Source: UMGS1124 sp045613165 (lineage in GTDB: Bacteria > Bacillota_I > Bacilli_A > RF39 > UBA660). From it: DNA of 8,185 nucleotides. Positions 1 to 6,982 of the stretch are shown here, piece by piece (position 1 is the first letter of the stretch; the number at the start of each line of letters is the position of its first letter). A model generated the notes under the pieces. The model saw only the letters and a list, made by a program, of their open reading frames with translations. It searched no databases and was not told where the DNA came from. Where the stretch lies: positions 1-8,185 of the forward strand of contig JAZLAK010000056.1 of the NCBI GenBank assembly GCA_045613165.1, read 5' to 3'. A program made the position numbers and the translations under genes.

Positions 1-1043
1 TAATAATCTATATTAAAATTAATATTTATATTTGAATAAGTACTAGTATAATTATATTGATTAAAATATAAATCTAGTTTCTTTTTACTAACATCGTTTT
101 TTAAATTATTAAACTTTTTAACTTTAATATATTCAAATTCTATATCACTAAACTCAGTAAATAAATTTAAATATTCACTAACTACACCAGTAAAATTTCC
201 TCGTGATATCAATTGATATGGTTGATTAACTAAATATTCAAAACTATAGTTTTTATCCGTTAATTCATCTTCTTGTATATCACTTATCTTTAAACTATTT
301 ATAAATAAATTATAATTATTTCTATTATAACTCTTATTATATTCATTATTTATCCAAGTATTATAATATTTAGTAATAATTGAATTTAATGTTTCATCGC
401 TACCTAAATGTAAATAGTAATATACTTTAGCATCATTAAAGAAATAACTTACATTATAAGATTTACTAACAATAGTATCTTTATATTGATTTAAAGGAAC
501 TATTACATAACTAACCTCATTATCTTCCAACCCTTTAAATAAAGCATCTCCACTATCATAAGATTTTATTGTATTACTTAAAGTATAATAAGAACTAACA
601 TAACTTAAATCTTTACCAATTATACCTATAGTCTTATCAGCAATTTTATCTAAATTAACTACACTATTTTTATCTTTACTAATTAAAACAAAATAATCCA
701 TATATACTAACAAATCTCTACTGTTATAACTAGTATCTACATTAAAACCTAATGCATCATTAGTAGAATTAATTGAATATACAGAACTATTTAATTTTAA
801 ACTTAATTCTTCATCTAATGAATTAATAAAATCAAAGAATACTCCCGCACCATTCTTACCAAATACATTTATATCATTTGGAACATTTATTGTATAAACA
901 CTATTTTTATTATTACTTATCCAAGTCTTTTCAGCAATTGTTAAACTATTTTCATCTTTAAACAATTTATAAAAACCAAATATAATTCCACCTAACAATA
1001 ATACTGAAACTATTGAAATAATTACTATCTTTTTCATTTTCAT
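1..1043 (-). CDS. Membrane-anchored protein with tandem extracellular solute-binding-like domains (partial, C-terminus off window)
   Basis: The reading frame opens at an ATG (1041-1043) and stays open for 347 codons to the left edge; the last two bases (TA) leave the next codon undecided. Residues 5-26 form one hydrophobic helix after MKMKK. No Cys follows it, so there is no lipobox and the protein is probably a signal-anchor or secreted protein, not a lipoprotein. Residues about 46-245 resemble a family 3 periplasmic-binding protein: a YTINVPND start, a DALGFNV stretch, an MDYFVLISKD segment, then a KTIGIIGKD / SGDALFKGLEDNEVSYVIV second lobe. A second copy starts near 266 (SFEYLVNQPYQLIS, FTGVVSEYLNLF), and its end (LDLYFNQYN to FNIDY) matches the DALGFNV to MDYFVL part of copy one, so copy two should continue beyond the window. 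Such tandem domains sense or bind small ligands outside the cell. An ABC partner or a C-terminal signalling domain may lie off-window. The ligand is unknown. An in-frame ATG two codons later is less well spaced from the ribosome site. Confidence 0.7.
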   Translation of the reverse strand, partial: MKMKKIVIISIVSVLLLGGIIFGFYKLFKDENSLTIAEKTWISNNKNSVYTINVPNDINVFGKNGAGVFFDFINSLDEELSLKLNSSVYSINSTNDALGFNVDTSYNSRDLLVYMDYFVLISKDKNSVVNLDKIADKTIGIIGKDLSYVSSYYTLSNTIKSYDSGDALFKGLEDNEVSYVIVPLNQYKDTIVSKSYNVSYFFNDAKVYYYLHLGSDETLNSIITKYYNTWINNEYNKSYNRNNYNLFINSLKISDIQEDELTDKNYSFEYLVNQPYQLISRGNFTGVVSEYLNLFTEFSDIEFEYIKVKKFNNLKNDVSKKKLDLYFNQYNYTSTYSNININFNIDY

Positions 1044-1046
1044 AAT

Positions 1047-1053
1047 ATCACCT
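1047..1053 (-). promoter_or_regulatory. Ribosome binding site fused to the upstream stop codon
   Basis: AGGTGAT on the minus strand is fully complementary to part of the 16S anti-Shine-Dalgarno tail and ends 3 bases before the ATG at 1041-1043. Its AG is shared with the TAG stop (1052-1054) of the 158-residue gene. It decides the first of two nearby ATGs as the start and implies that the two genes are translated from one transcript. Confidence 0.75.
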
Positions 1054-1528
1054 ATTGAACATAATTAGTCCACTTAATAACTGAATTCCCAGCTTTAATA
1101 TATCCCATTACTGGAAAATTTTCTTCTATCTTTTCATCTTTATTATCTACAATATATTGAATATCATAGAAAGCTTTTTCTTCTTCACTAAATAATTCTA
1201 AAGATGATTGAGCTATAGATTCAGCATCAGCATGAGTACCTGTATTTAGAGTAATTGTTATATAAACTAATTTACCTCTTATAACAGCATCAGTACTCTT
1301 AACTAATTCATTTTCAGTTATTTTCTTTTCTATATCATTTAATTTACTTTCTTTTATTTCTATTTTTTCTATTCCTTCTAATCTGTTGCCATATTTATCT
1401 TTACTAGTTTGTCCTAAAAAATATAAGACAACACCAACTAATATAGCAACTATACAAATAATAGATATAATCATTAATATAGAATATACTCTATTATTCT
1501 TATAAAAAGACTTTAATTTCTTAAACAT
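1052..1528 (-). CDS. Uncharacterised single-pass membrane protein, 158 aa
   Basis: I do not recognise this family. The protein has a short basic N-terminus (MFKKLKSFYKNNR), one strongly hydrophobic helix at about residues 14-38, and a soluble domain of about 110 residues that by the positive-inside rule should face outward. The soluble part reads as helix (about 58-75, charged), two strands (DAVIRGKLVYITITL, 80-94), helix (about 99-115), strand (YDIQYIV, 121-127), then a conserved-looking FPVMGYIKAGNSVIKWTN tail. This helix-strand-strand-helix-strand order loosely recalls Asp23/AmaP-type domains, but that is only a secondary-structure impression. The start is firm: AGAGGTGG at 1533-1540 sits 4 bases before the ATG, and a strong promoter lies just upstream. 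Only 8 bases separate its stop from the next gene, a membrane-anchored binding-domain protein, so the two probably act together at the cell surface. Confidence 0.75.
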   Translation of the reverse strand: MFKKLKSFYKNNRVYSILMIISIICIVAILVGVVLYFLGQTSKDKYGNRLEGIEKIEIKESKLNDIEKKITENELVKSTDAVIRGKLVYITITLNTGTHADAESIAQSSLELFSEEEKAFYDIQYIVDNKDEKIEENFPVMGYIKAGNSVIKWTNYVQ

Positions 1529-1551
1529 TATTCCACCTCTTTAATAACTAC

Positions 1552-1580
1552 ATTATACAATAATATTTATAACTTATCAA
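1552..1580 (-). promoter_or_regulatory. Sigma-A-type promoter for the 158-aa gene and the downstream binding-domain gene
   Basis: On the minus strand a -35 box TTGATA (1575-1580, 5 of 6 consensus) and a -10 box TATAAT (1552-1557, 6 of 6) are separated by exactly 17 bases. Transcription should start near 1545, giving a leader of about 17 bases that holds the Shine-Dalgarno site. It lies directly after the ligA terminator, so it begins a new transcription unit. This is the strongest promoter match seen in the window. Confidence 0.8.
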
Positions 1581-1596
1581 TTTATAAAATGCATAT

Positions 1597-1626
1597 AAAA
1601 AAGACACTAAATATTATTTAGCATCT
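1597..1626 (-). terminator. Intrinsic terminator of the pcrA-ligA operon, overlapping the ligA stop codon
   Basis: On the minus strand an 11-bp stem forms between 1616-1626 and 1602-1612 around a 3-base loop (1613-1615), with two G-U wobbles, followed by a six-T tract (1597-1602, its first T also pairing at the stem base). The 5' arm is made of the last codons of ligA and the TAG stop (1607-1609) lies in the 3' arm. The T tract is present only in the minus-strand direction, which fits the genes. The stem is AT-rich and so of moderate strength. Confidence 0.75.
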
Positions 1627-3592
1627 CATTTAATTTTTGTTCATTCCAAATTTCAATTCCTAATTCAACAGCTTTATCATATTTACTACCAGGATTTTCT
1701 CCAACAATTACTACATCGGTATTTTTACTAACTGAGGTGCTAGTACTACCACCATTATTTTCTATAATAGTTTTAACTTCATCTCTTCCGTATTTAGTAA
1801 GAGTTCCAGTAACAACAAATTTTTTGTTAATAAAATTAGAGTTTTCAACAACTTTTTCTCCTAAATAATCCATATTTATACCAATGTTTTTTAAGTTGTT
1901 AATAAGTTTTAAGTTTTCAACATTATTAAAAAATTCACATATATTTTTAGCTAGTATTGGACCTATATCATTTATATTAGTTAATTCATCATAAGTTGCA
2001 TTAATTAAATTATCTATATTTTGATAACGTTTAGCTAAAATTTTAGCATTTTTTTCACCTATACCACTTATACCTAAAGCAAATATCAATCTTTCTAAAC
2101 TATTTTCTTTACTTACTTTTATACTTTCTAATAAATTGCTAATACTTTTTTCTCCAAAACCTTCTAATTCAACCAACTCTTTTTTTCTAATATCCAAATT
2201 ATAAATATCTTCAATTTTCTTTATTAAACCTAAATTATAGAAGTCTTCAATTATTCTATCTCCTAAACCATCTATATTCATTGCTTTTCTACTAACAAAA
2301 TGTATTAAACTTTCTATATTACGTTTAGGACATAACTCATTAATACAAAAATAATCAATACCTGTTTTACTTAATACAAGCTCACTATCACAAATAGGAC
2401 AATTATGTATCATCTCAAATTCTTTTTCCGTTCCATCTCGTCTTTCAGGAACACATCTTACTACTTCTGGTATTACATCTCCAGCTTTTCTAATACTTAC
2501 AATATCTCCAATTTTTAAGTCCTTATCTATAACATATTGTTCATTATGTAATGTTGCTCTTCTAATTGTACTACCTTGTACTATTACTGGTTCTAAAACA
2601 GCATTAGGAGTAATTTGCCCTGTTCTTCCTACTGTAAAAATTATATCAGTTAATTTAGTTAAAACTTCTTGAGCAGGAAACTTATATGCAGTAGCCCATT
2701 TAGGATACTTTGCAGTAAAGCCTAAAGATTTTTGTATAGCCAAATCATTAACTTTTATAACAACGCCATCAATATCATAAGGAAGATCATCCCTCAAAGA
2801 CGTTTTATCAGTAACAAAATCTATAATTCCAGTAACATTATTAACTAATTTATTATTAGGATTAGTTTTAAAACCTAAAGATTTCATAAATTCTAATGCT
2901 TCCATATGCGTACTAATACCATATTCTTCAGGATTTGGCAAATGATATATAAAAGCATCCAATTTTCTTTGATTAGCTATTTTACTATCTAATTGCCTTA
3001 TAGAACCAGCAGCAGCATTTCTACAATTTTGTAATAAAGGCAACCCTTGCTTACTTCTTAATTTATTTATTTCTTCTAACACTTTTTTAGACATAAATAT
3101 TTCTCCACGAACTTCAATATCTATATCTTTATTTAATTTTAAAGGTATTGATTTGATAGTTTTAACATTATGAGTAATATCTTCACCTACCACACCGTCT
3201 CCACGTGTTGCAGCACTAACAAATACACCATTTTTATATTTTAATGAAACCGACAACCCATCTATTTTTAGTTCACAAACATAATTGGGATGAAAACCTT
3301 CTTTAGATATCTTATTATCAAATTCTATTATCTCAGCTTCATTAAACACATTGCTCAAACTCAACATAGGTTTATCATGTATTATTTTTTTAAAACCATC
3401 AATAACCTCTCCACCAATTCTTTTAGTTGGACTATCATCTCTTTCATATTCTGGATGTTCTTTTTCTAAATCAATTAATTCTCTTAAATACTTATCAAAT
3501 TCTTGATCTGTTATTGTAGGATTATCTAAAACATGATATTCATAATTAGCTTTATTAATTATTTCAACTAACTCATCATATCTTTCTTTCAT
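1607..3592 (-). CDS. ligA: NAD-dependent DNA ligase LigA
   Basis: LigA seals 3'-OH/5'-phosphate nicks in DNA using NAD+, and is needed for Okazaki-fragment joining and excision repair in the cytoplasm. The full domain order is visible in 661 residues, the usual family length: NAD-binding domain Ia (about 1-65, YEYHVLDNP with Y19, H20, D29, D33); adenylation domain with the catalytic lysine K109 in the KIDG motif (109-112), the TRGDG segment (129-133), RGE (162-164), DGVVIK (275-280) and YKFPAQE (303-309); OB fold (about 315-395, GRTGQITPNAVLEPV); a four-cysteine zinc site C398, C401, C416, C421; helix-hairpin-helix repeats (about 430-560, GLGDRI, EGFGEKS, GISGIGEKNA, INDIGP); and a C-terminal BRCT domain (about 586-661). 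Position 32 is Phe where E. coli LigA has Tyr35. The start is supported by GGAGT at 3600-3604, 7 bases before the ATG. It lies 4 bases after the nucleotidyltransferase gene and is the last gene of its operon. Confidence 0.98.
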   Translation of the reverse strand: MKERYDELVEIINKANYEYHVLDNPTITDQEFDKYLRELIDLEKEHPEYERDDSPTKRIGGEVIDGFKKIIHDKPMLSLSNVFNEAEIIEFDNKISKEGFHPNYVCELKIDGLSVSLKYKNGVFVSAATRGDGVVGEDITHNVKTIKSIPLKLNKDIDIEVRGEIFMSKKVLEEINKLRSKQGLPLLQNCRNAAAGSIRQLDSKIANQRKLDAFIYHLPNPEEYGISTHMEALEFMKSLGFKTNPNNKLVNNVTGIIDFVTDKTSLRDDLPYDIDGVVIKVNDLAIQKSLGFTAKYPKWATAYKFPAQEVLTKLTDIIFTVGRTGQITPNAVLEPVIVQGSTIRRATLHNEQYVIDKDLKIGDIVSIRKAGDVIPEVVRCVPERRDGTEKEFEMIHNCPICDSELVLSKTGIDYFCINELCPKRNIESLIHFVSRKAMNIDGLGDRIIEDFYNLGLIKKIEDIYNLDIRKKELVELEGFGEKSISNLLESIKVSKENSLERLIFALGISGIGEKNAKILAKRYQNIDNLINATYDELTNINDIGPILAKNICEFFNNVENLKLINNLKNIGINMDYLGEKVVENSNFINKKFVVTGTLTKYGRDEVKTIIENNGGSTSTSVSKNTDVVIVGENPGSKYDKAVELGIEIWNEQKLNEMLNNI

Positions 3593-3596
3593 AGAA

Positions 3597-4481
3597 TTAA
3601 CTCCATAAGTTTTCTTTATATTCAGTATTATCTATTAAAGATTTTATAGCATCTTTAACACTATCTTTATCTTCTTTATAAGTTACCCCATACCAAACAC
3701 TACTTGTTTCTATTACATCTACTGTTATATCGCCATTTTTAATATGTTTACTAACAACTTCTGGTATTAAAAATTCATCTTTACTTTCATCTTTAATATT
3801 ATCAAAAAAATCTAAAAAATCATTCTCCAAATACTCAAAAACTTTAGGCGTGAATAATAACATATTCATAGATACTAATCTATTAAGTTCTATATCATAT
3901 TCATTACCATCTACTAAAGAAGTACAATGAATATGATCGCCATTTTTTTCTATACTACTTTCATTTATTCTTACTAATTTCCCATCTTCTAATTCACAAA
4001 CCCCACGTTTAACACTACCATTTTCAGTTAAAGTATTTTGAGCTCTATATCCAACTAAACCAAAATTTTTATCAGTTGCAACATTTAAGAAATCATACGC
4101 TTTCTTAAATGCATCCCTACCATAAAAATCATCAGCATTTATTATAGCAAAATTTTCACTAATTACATCTTTTGCTGCTAATATAGCATGGCCTGTTCCC
4201 CAGGGTTTTAATCTATCAAACTTTTTGTCAGTAGGTATATTTTCAACCTTTTGGAAAACATATTCTACATCAATTTTACCTTCTACTCTACTACCTATAG
4301 TTTTCTTAAAGTCAACATACATTTCTTCCTTAATAACAAAGACAATTTTATTAAAACCAACCATTTTTGCATCATATACAGAATAATCAATAATAAATTC
4401 ATCGTTTGGCCCCATAGGCTCCATTTGTTTTAAACCACCAAATCTGCTACCCATACCAGCAGCTAATATCAATAATGTCAT
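3597..4481 (-). CDS. Sugar-phosphate-type nucleotidyltransferase (NTP_transferase fold)
   Basis: The protein (294 aa) has a Rossmann-like nucleotidyltransferase fold of the kind that joins an NTP to a phosphorylated sugar or related compound, releasing pyrophosphate. Visible are the nucleotide-binding signature LAAGMGSRFGGLKQ (6-19, with K18), a WGTGHAILAAKDVI segment (94-107) typical of base and sugar contact, the metal-binding acidic NADDFYG (115-121), SMNMLLFTP (204-212), DEFLIPEVV (235-243) and a C-terminal SSVWYGVTYKEDKDSV (260-275). The signature differs from classic GalU (which has a P-A-A-G-L-G-T-R type start and a downstream KEM) and from LicC, so the substrate is not assigned and no gene symbol is given. 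A strong Shine-Dalgarno, AGGAGGG, fixes the start. It sits between pcrA and ligA with 11- and 4-base gaps, so it is almost certainly cotranscribed with them, although a link to DNA repair is not evident. No membrane segment is present; it should be cytoplasmic. Confidence 0.85.
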   Translation of the reverse strand: MTLLILAAGMGSRFGGLKQMEPMGPNDEFIIDYSVYDAKMVGFNKIVFVIKEEMYVDFKKTIGSRVEGKIDVEYVFQKVENIPTDKKFDRLKPWGTGHAILAAKDVISENFAIINADDFYGRDAFKKAYDFLNVATDKNFGLVGYRAQNTLTENGSVKRGVCELEDGKLVRINESSIEKNGDHIHCTSLVDGNEYDIELNRLVSMNMLLFTPKVFEYLENDFLDFFDNIKDESKDEFLIPEVVSKHIKNGDITVDVIETSSVWYGVTYKEDKDSVKDAIKSLIDNTEYKENLWS

Positions 4482-4487
4482 AACTAT

Positions 4488-4494
4488 CCCTCCT
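4488..4494 (-). promoter_or_regulatory. Strong ribosome binding site fused to the pcrA stop codon
   Basis: AGGAGGG on the minus strand lies 6 bases before the nucleotidyltransferase ATG (4479-4481) and shares its first AG with the pcrA TAG stop (4493-4495). It is the closest match to the AGGAGG consensus in the window and suggests translational linkage and efficient initiation of the internal operon gene. Confidence 0.8.
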
Positions 4495-6571
4495 ATAATT
4501 TAGTTATACTTTTATGATTTTTCATTAATTTTTTAACACCTGTTTTAAATGCTACATCTATCAAGTCACCATTCATATTTACAACAACACCAGTTCCTAA
4601 TGTATCGTGACTTATTATATCGCCTATTTTAATTTCTGCATTTTCTGTCTTATTATACATTTTCTTAGTATCAATTTTCTCTTGAATCTTAACTCCACTT
4701 TCAGCTTCTTCTAAACAATTAGAATCTATTTCATCAATAAATCTACTAGGCATATTCATAGTATCTTTACCATACAACATTCTACGTTTAGTATTTGTTA
4801 AATACAACCTCTCTCTTGCACGAGTTATGCCAACATAACACAAACGTCTTTCTTCTTCTATACCATTTTCCATTAAACTCATAGTATGTGGAAATATACC
4901 TTCTTCCATACCTACTAAGAAAACAACATCAAACTCTAATCCTTTAGCACTATGTATCGTCATTAAAGTAACTTCATCATTATCTTCTTTATGATTAGAT
5001 ATGTCTGCTATTAAACTAATTTCCTCTAAGAAATCACCTAAATTTATTAAGCCGGTTCTTTCTTCAAAAGAAGCAGTTATACTCTTAAACTCCATTAAGT
5101 TATCTAATCTTAATTCGTTCTCTAAAGTCTTATCATTTTCTAATTCTTCTTTCATACCAGTTACATCTAATACTACATCAATTAATTCTGTTAAACTCAT
5201 ATTTTGAGACTTTTCTACTAAATCAAGAATCATATTTTTAAAATCTAACTCTTTCTTAGTACTTAAAGCATCAAACATACTTATACCTTCAACATTGCTA
5301 ATATTCTCTATATTCTTTATAGCACTATCTCCAATACCTCTTTTAGGTACATTAATAATACGTCTTAAACTTATTTCATCATGATTATTATAAATTAATC
5401 TTAAATAACTAATTAAATCTTTAATTTCTTTTCTATTATAGAAATAATAACTACCTACAACTTTATAAGGAATACCTTTATTTAAGAAACCTTCTTCTAC
5501 CACACGAGATTGAGCATTAGTTCTATATAAAATGCCTATTTCACTTCTCTTATAACCTTCATCCAACAGTTTATTAATTTCTTCGATAACAAGTGTTATT
5601 TCATGTTTTTCATCATAGGCTCTCATATATTTAATTTTTAAGCCATCACCTTTTTCACTCCATAAATTTAAATCTTTTCTTTCTTTATTATTTTTTATTA
5701 CAGAGTTGGCAGCATTTAATATATTATTAGTACTACGATAATTCTCTTCTAACTTAATAACTTTACAATCTTCATAATCTCTTTCAAAATTTAATATATT
5801 TCTATAATCAGCTTGTCTAAAAGCATAAATACTTTGGTTCATATCTCCTACTACAAATATATTTTTATGTTTACTAGCTAGCATAGTACTTAATTTATAC
5901 TGTACAGGATTAGTATCTTGATACTCATCTATTAAAATATATTTATATTTTTCTTGATAATGCTCTAATATTTCTCTATGATTTCTAAATAACTCAACTG
6001 GCTTACTTATTAAATCATCAAAATCTATTGAATTATTCTTTACCATCTTGTCTTGATATAAATAATAAACATCTTTAACTACTAAATCTATTTCCGTATT
6101 AAAACACTTTTCTATCTCTATATCACTTAACATTTGGCTTTTAATAAAACTAATCTTATTTCTTATATAATAAGGACTATAATGTTTAGGATCTAAATTT
6201 TTATCTTTTAATATCTTTTTTATTATACTTAATACATCATCACTATCTATAATAGTAAAGTTTTTATCTAAACCTAAATACATATAGTTTTCTCTAATTA
6301 TTCTTAAACCAAATGAATGGAATGTTCCAATAAAAGAATTAATTTCACCAACTATATTATTAACTCTCTCTCTCATTTCTTTAGCCGCTTTATTAGTAAA
6401 TGTAATTGCAAGTATATTATAATCTCTAACACCATTCTCTATTAAATAAGCTATTCTAGTAGTTAAAACCTTGGTTTTACCACTACCAGCCCCTGCCATT
6501 ACTAAACATGGACCATCTATATGTTTAACGGCTTCTATTTGTTGTTTATTTAAATTATTAAGTAATTCCAT
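4493..6571 (-). CDS. pcrA: ATP-dependent DNA helicase PcrA (UvrD/Rep family, SF1A)
   Basis: PcrA is a 3'-5' DNA helicase that acts in nucleotide excision repair, plasmid rolling-circle replication and clearing of protein or RNA-DNA roadblocks. All SF1A motifs are present in order: Q motif LNKQQIEAV (7-15), Walker A AGAGSGKT (26-33), Ia TFTNKAAKEM (57-66), Ib GTFHSF (82-87), Walker B LIDEYQDTN (213-221, D215 E216), motif III GDMNQSIYAFR (242-252), IV EENYRST (275-281), V TIHSAKGLEFD (538-548) and VI GITRARE (581-587). The C-terminal 45 residues (IGDIISHDTLGTGVVV onward, 649-692) are the Tudor-like domain that in PcrA proteins contacts RNA polymerase, which separates it from Rep. At 692 residues it is a little shorter than Bacillus PcrA. 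Motif III is unusual (M244-N245, F251 and Q253 in place of the common D, W and G positions). The start is supported by TGAGGT at 6577-6582 and a promoter just upstream. It opens the operon followed by the nucleotidyltransferase and ligA; pcrA-ligA linkage is common in Firmicutes. Confidence 0.97.
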   Translation of the reverse strand: MELLNNLNKQQIEAVKHIDGPCLVMAGAGSGKTKVLTTRIAYLIENGVRDYNILAITFTNKAAKEMRERVNNIVGEINSFIGTFHSFGLRIIRENYMYLGLDKNFTIIDSDDVLSIIKKILKDKNLDPKHYSPYYIRNKISFIKSQMLSDIEIEKCFNTEIDLVVKDVYYLYQDKMVKNNSIDFDDLISKPVELFRNHREILEHYQEKYKYILIDEYQDTNPVQYKLSTMLASKHKNIFVVGDMNQSIYAFRQADYRNILNFERDYEDCKVIKLEENYRSTNNILNAANSVIKNNKERKDLNLWSEKGDGLKIKYMRAYDEKHEITLVIEEINKLLDEGYKRSEIGILYRTNAQSRVVEEGFLNKGIPYKVVGSYYFYNRKEIKDLISYLRLIYNNHDEISLRRIINVPKRGIGDSAIKNIENISNVEGISMFDALSTKKELDFKNMILDLVEKSQNMSLTELIDVVLDVTGMKEELENDKTLENELRLDNLMEFKSITASFEERTGLINLGDFLEEISLIADISNHKEDNDEVTLMTIHSAKGLEFDVVFLVGMEEGIFPHTMSLMENGIEEERRLCYVGITRARERLYLTNTKRRMLYGKDTMNMPSRFIDEIDSNCLEEAESGVKIQEKIDTKKMYNKTENAEIKIGDIISHDTLGTGVVVNMNGDLIDVAFKTGVKKLMKNHKSITKL

Positions 6572-6591
6572 ACTCTACCTCACTAGTAATT

Positions 6592-6620
6592 ATTATATCA
6601 AATATAGTATTTATTTTAAA
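6592..6620 (-). promoter_or_regulatory. Extended -10 promoter of the pcrA-nucleotidyltransferase-ligA operon
   Basis: On the minus strand a perfect -10 TATAAT (6592-6597) is preceded by TGA (6598-6600), giving the extended TGnTATAAT form. A weaker -35, TTTAAA (6615-6620, 4 of 6), lies at a 17-base spacing. Transcription would start near 6585, leaving only about 14 bases of leader, nearly all of it the ribosome site of pcrA. It follows the upstream terminator, so the operon starts here. No operator (for example a LexA-type palindrome) was recognised between promoter and pcrA. Confidence 0.7.
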
Positions 6621-6653
6621 CATAATTAAAGCATTTTTATTACTTATATAAAT

Positions 6654-6681
6654 AAAAAAATAACCACAAAAGTAGTTATTT
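6654..6681 (-). terminator. Intrinsic terminator after the 100-aa/403-aa unit
   Basis: On the minus strand a 10-bp stem (6672-6681 with 6658-6667; one G-U pair, no mismatches) closes a TTTT loop (6668-6671) and is followed by T residues down to 6654 (seven in a row, three of them in the stem base). The first two stem bases belong to the TAA stop (6680-6682) of the small ORF. It separates the unassigned unit from pcrA. Confidence 0.8.
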
Positions 6682-6982
6682 AAATATTATAATTTATTAA
6701 ATCATCAATAGAATTATTTAATAAATAAACTAGCATATTTTTATCTAATTTAGTAAAATTTTGTTTTACTAAAGTTACAGGCAAGAAGAACAAATCAATA
6801 CGTCTTTTAATTACATTATATATATCTTCAACACCAAATTCTAATAAATATTTTATTATTTCTTTAACATTTTTCTTTGAAAAATTTAAACTCTTTAAAA
6901 GTTCATTATCATAAGTATTAATTATATCTTTTATTTGATCATCTGTTAAATTATAATCTTTAAGATAACTTAACACTTTCAT
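6680..6982 (-). CDS. Small uncharacterised helical protein, about 100 aa, overlapping the 403-aa gene
   Basis: I do not recognise this protein. It is predicted almost wholly helical, with no membrane segment or signal peptide, and no Cys or Trp. A stretch at about 46-80 (YLLEFGVEDIYNVI, then LFFLPVTLVKQNF) matches by eye a stretch of the upstream 403-residue protein at about 189-217 (LKNMGVKVNNVF, then LVIKPDIVFRN): L-x3-G-V, N-V, L, P, V, N keep the same order. I chose the ATG at 6980-6982; the directly preceding GTG (6983-6985) would add one residue. No well-spaced Shine-Dalgarno is present, because GGTGAT abuts the ATG itself. The start lies inside the end of the 403-residue gene (23-base overlap), so translation is probably coupled to it. 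Alternatively this is a detached C-terminal piece of that protein. The unit ends in a terminator that overlaps its stop codon. Confidence 0.6.
   Translation of the reverse strand: MKVLSYLKDYNLTDDQIKDIINTYDNELLKSLNFSKKNVKEIIKYLLEFGVEDIYNVIKRRIDLFFLPVTLVKQNFTKLDKNMLVYLLNNSIDDLINYNI

Noticed and set aside
4251..4433. Plus-strand ORF of 60 codons
   Set aside because: It lies antisense inside the well-supported nucleotidyltransferase gene, is rich in Phe/Asn/Ile as expected for the complement of AT-rich coding DNA, and has no ribosome site.
3597..4481. Calling the nucleotidyltransferase galU
   Set aside because: The N-terminal signature and central motifs do not match the GalU pattern closely enough, so only the family-level name is supported.
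5001..5207. Plus-strand ORF of 68 codons inside pcrA
   Set aside because: It is antisense to conserved helicase sequence, and its Ser/Leu/Asn-rich composition is that of a shadow frame.
6572..6679. Small RNA or riboswitch upstream of pcrA
   Set aside because: The gap is filled by a terminator and a promoter, with a predicted leader of only about 14 bases, too short for a riboswitch.
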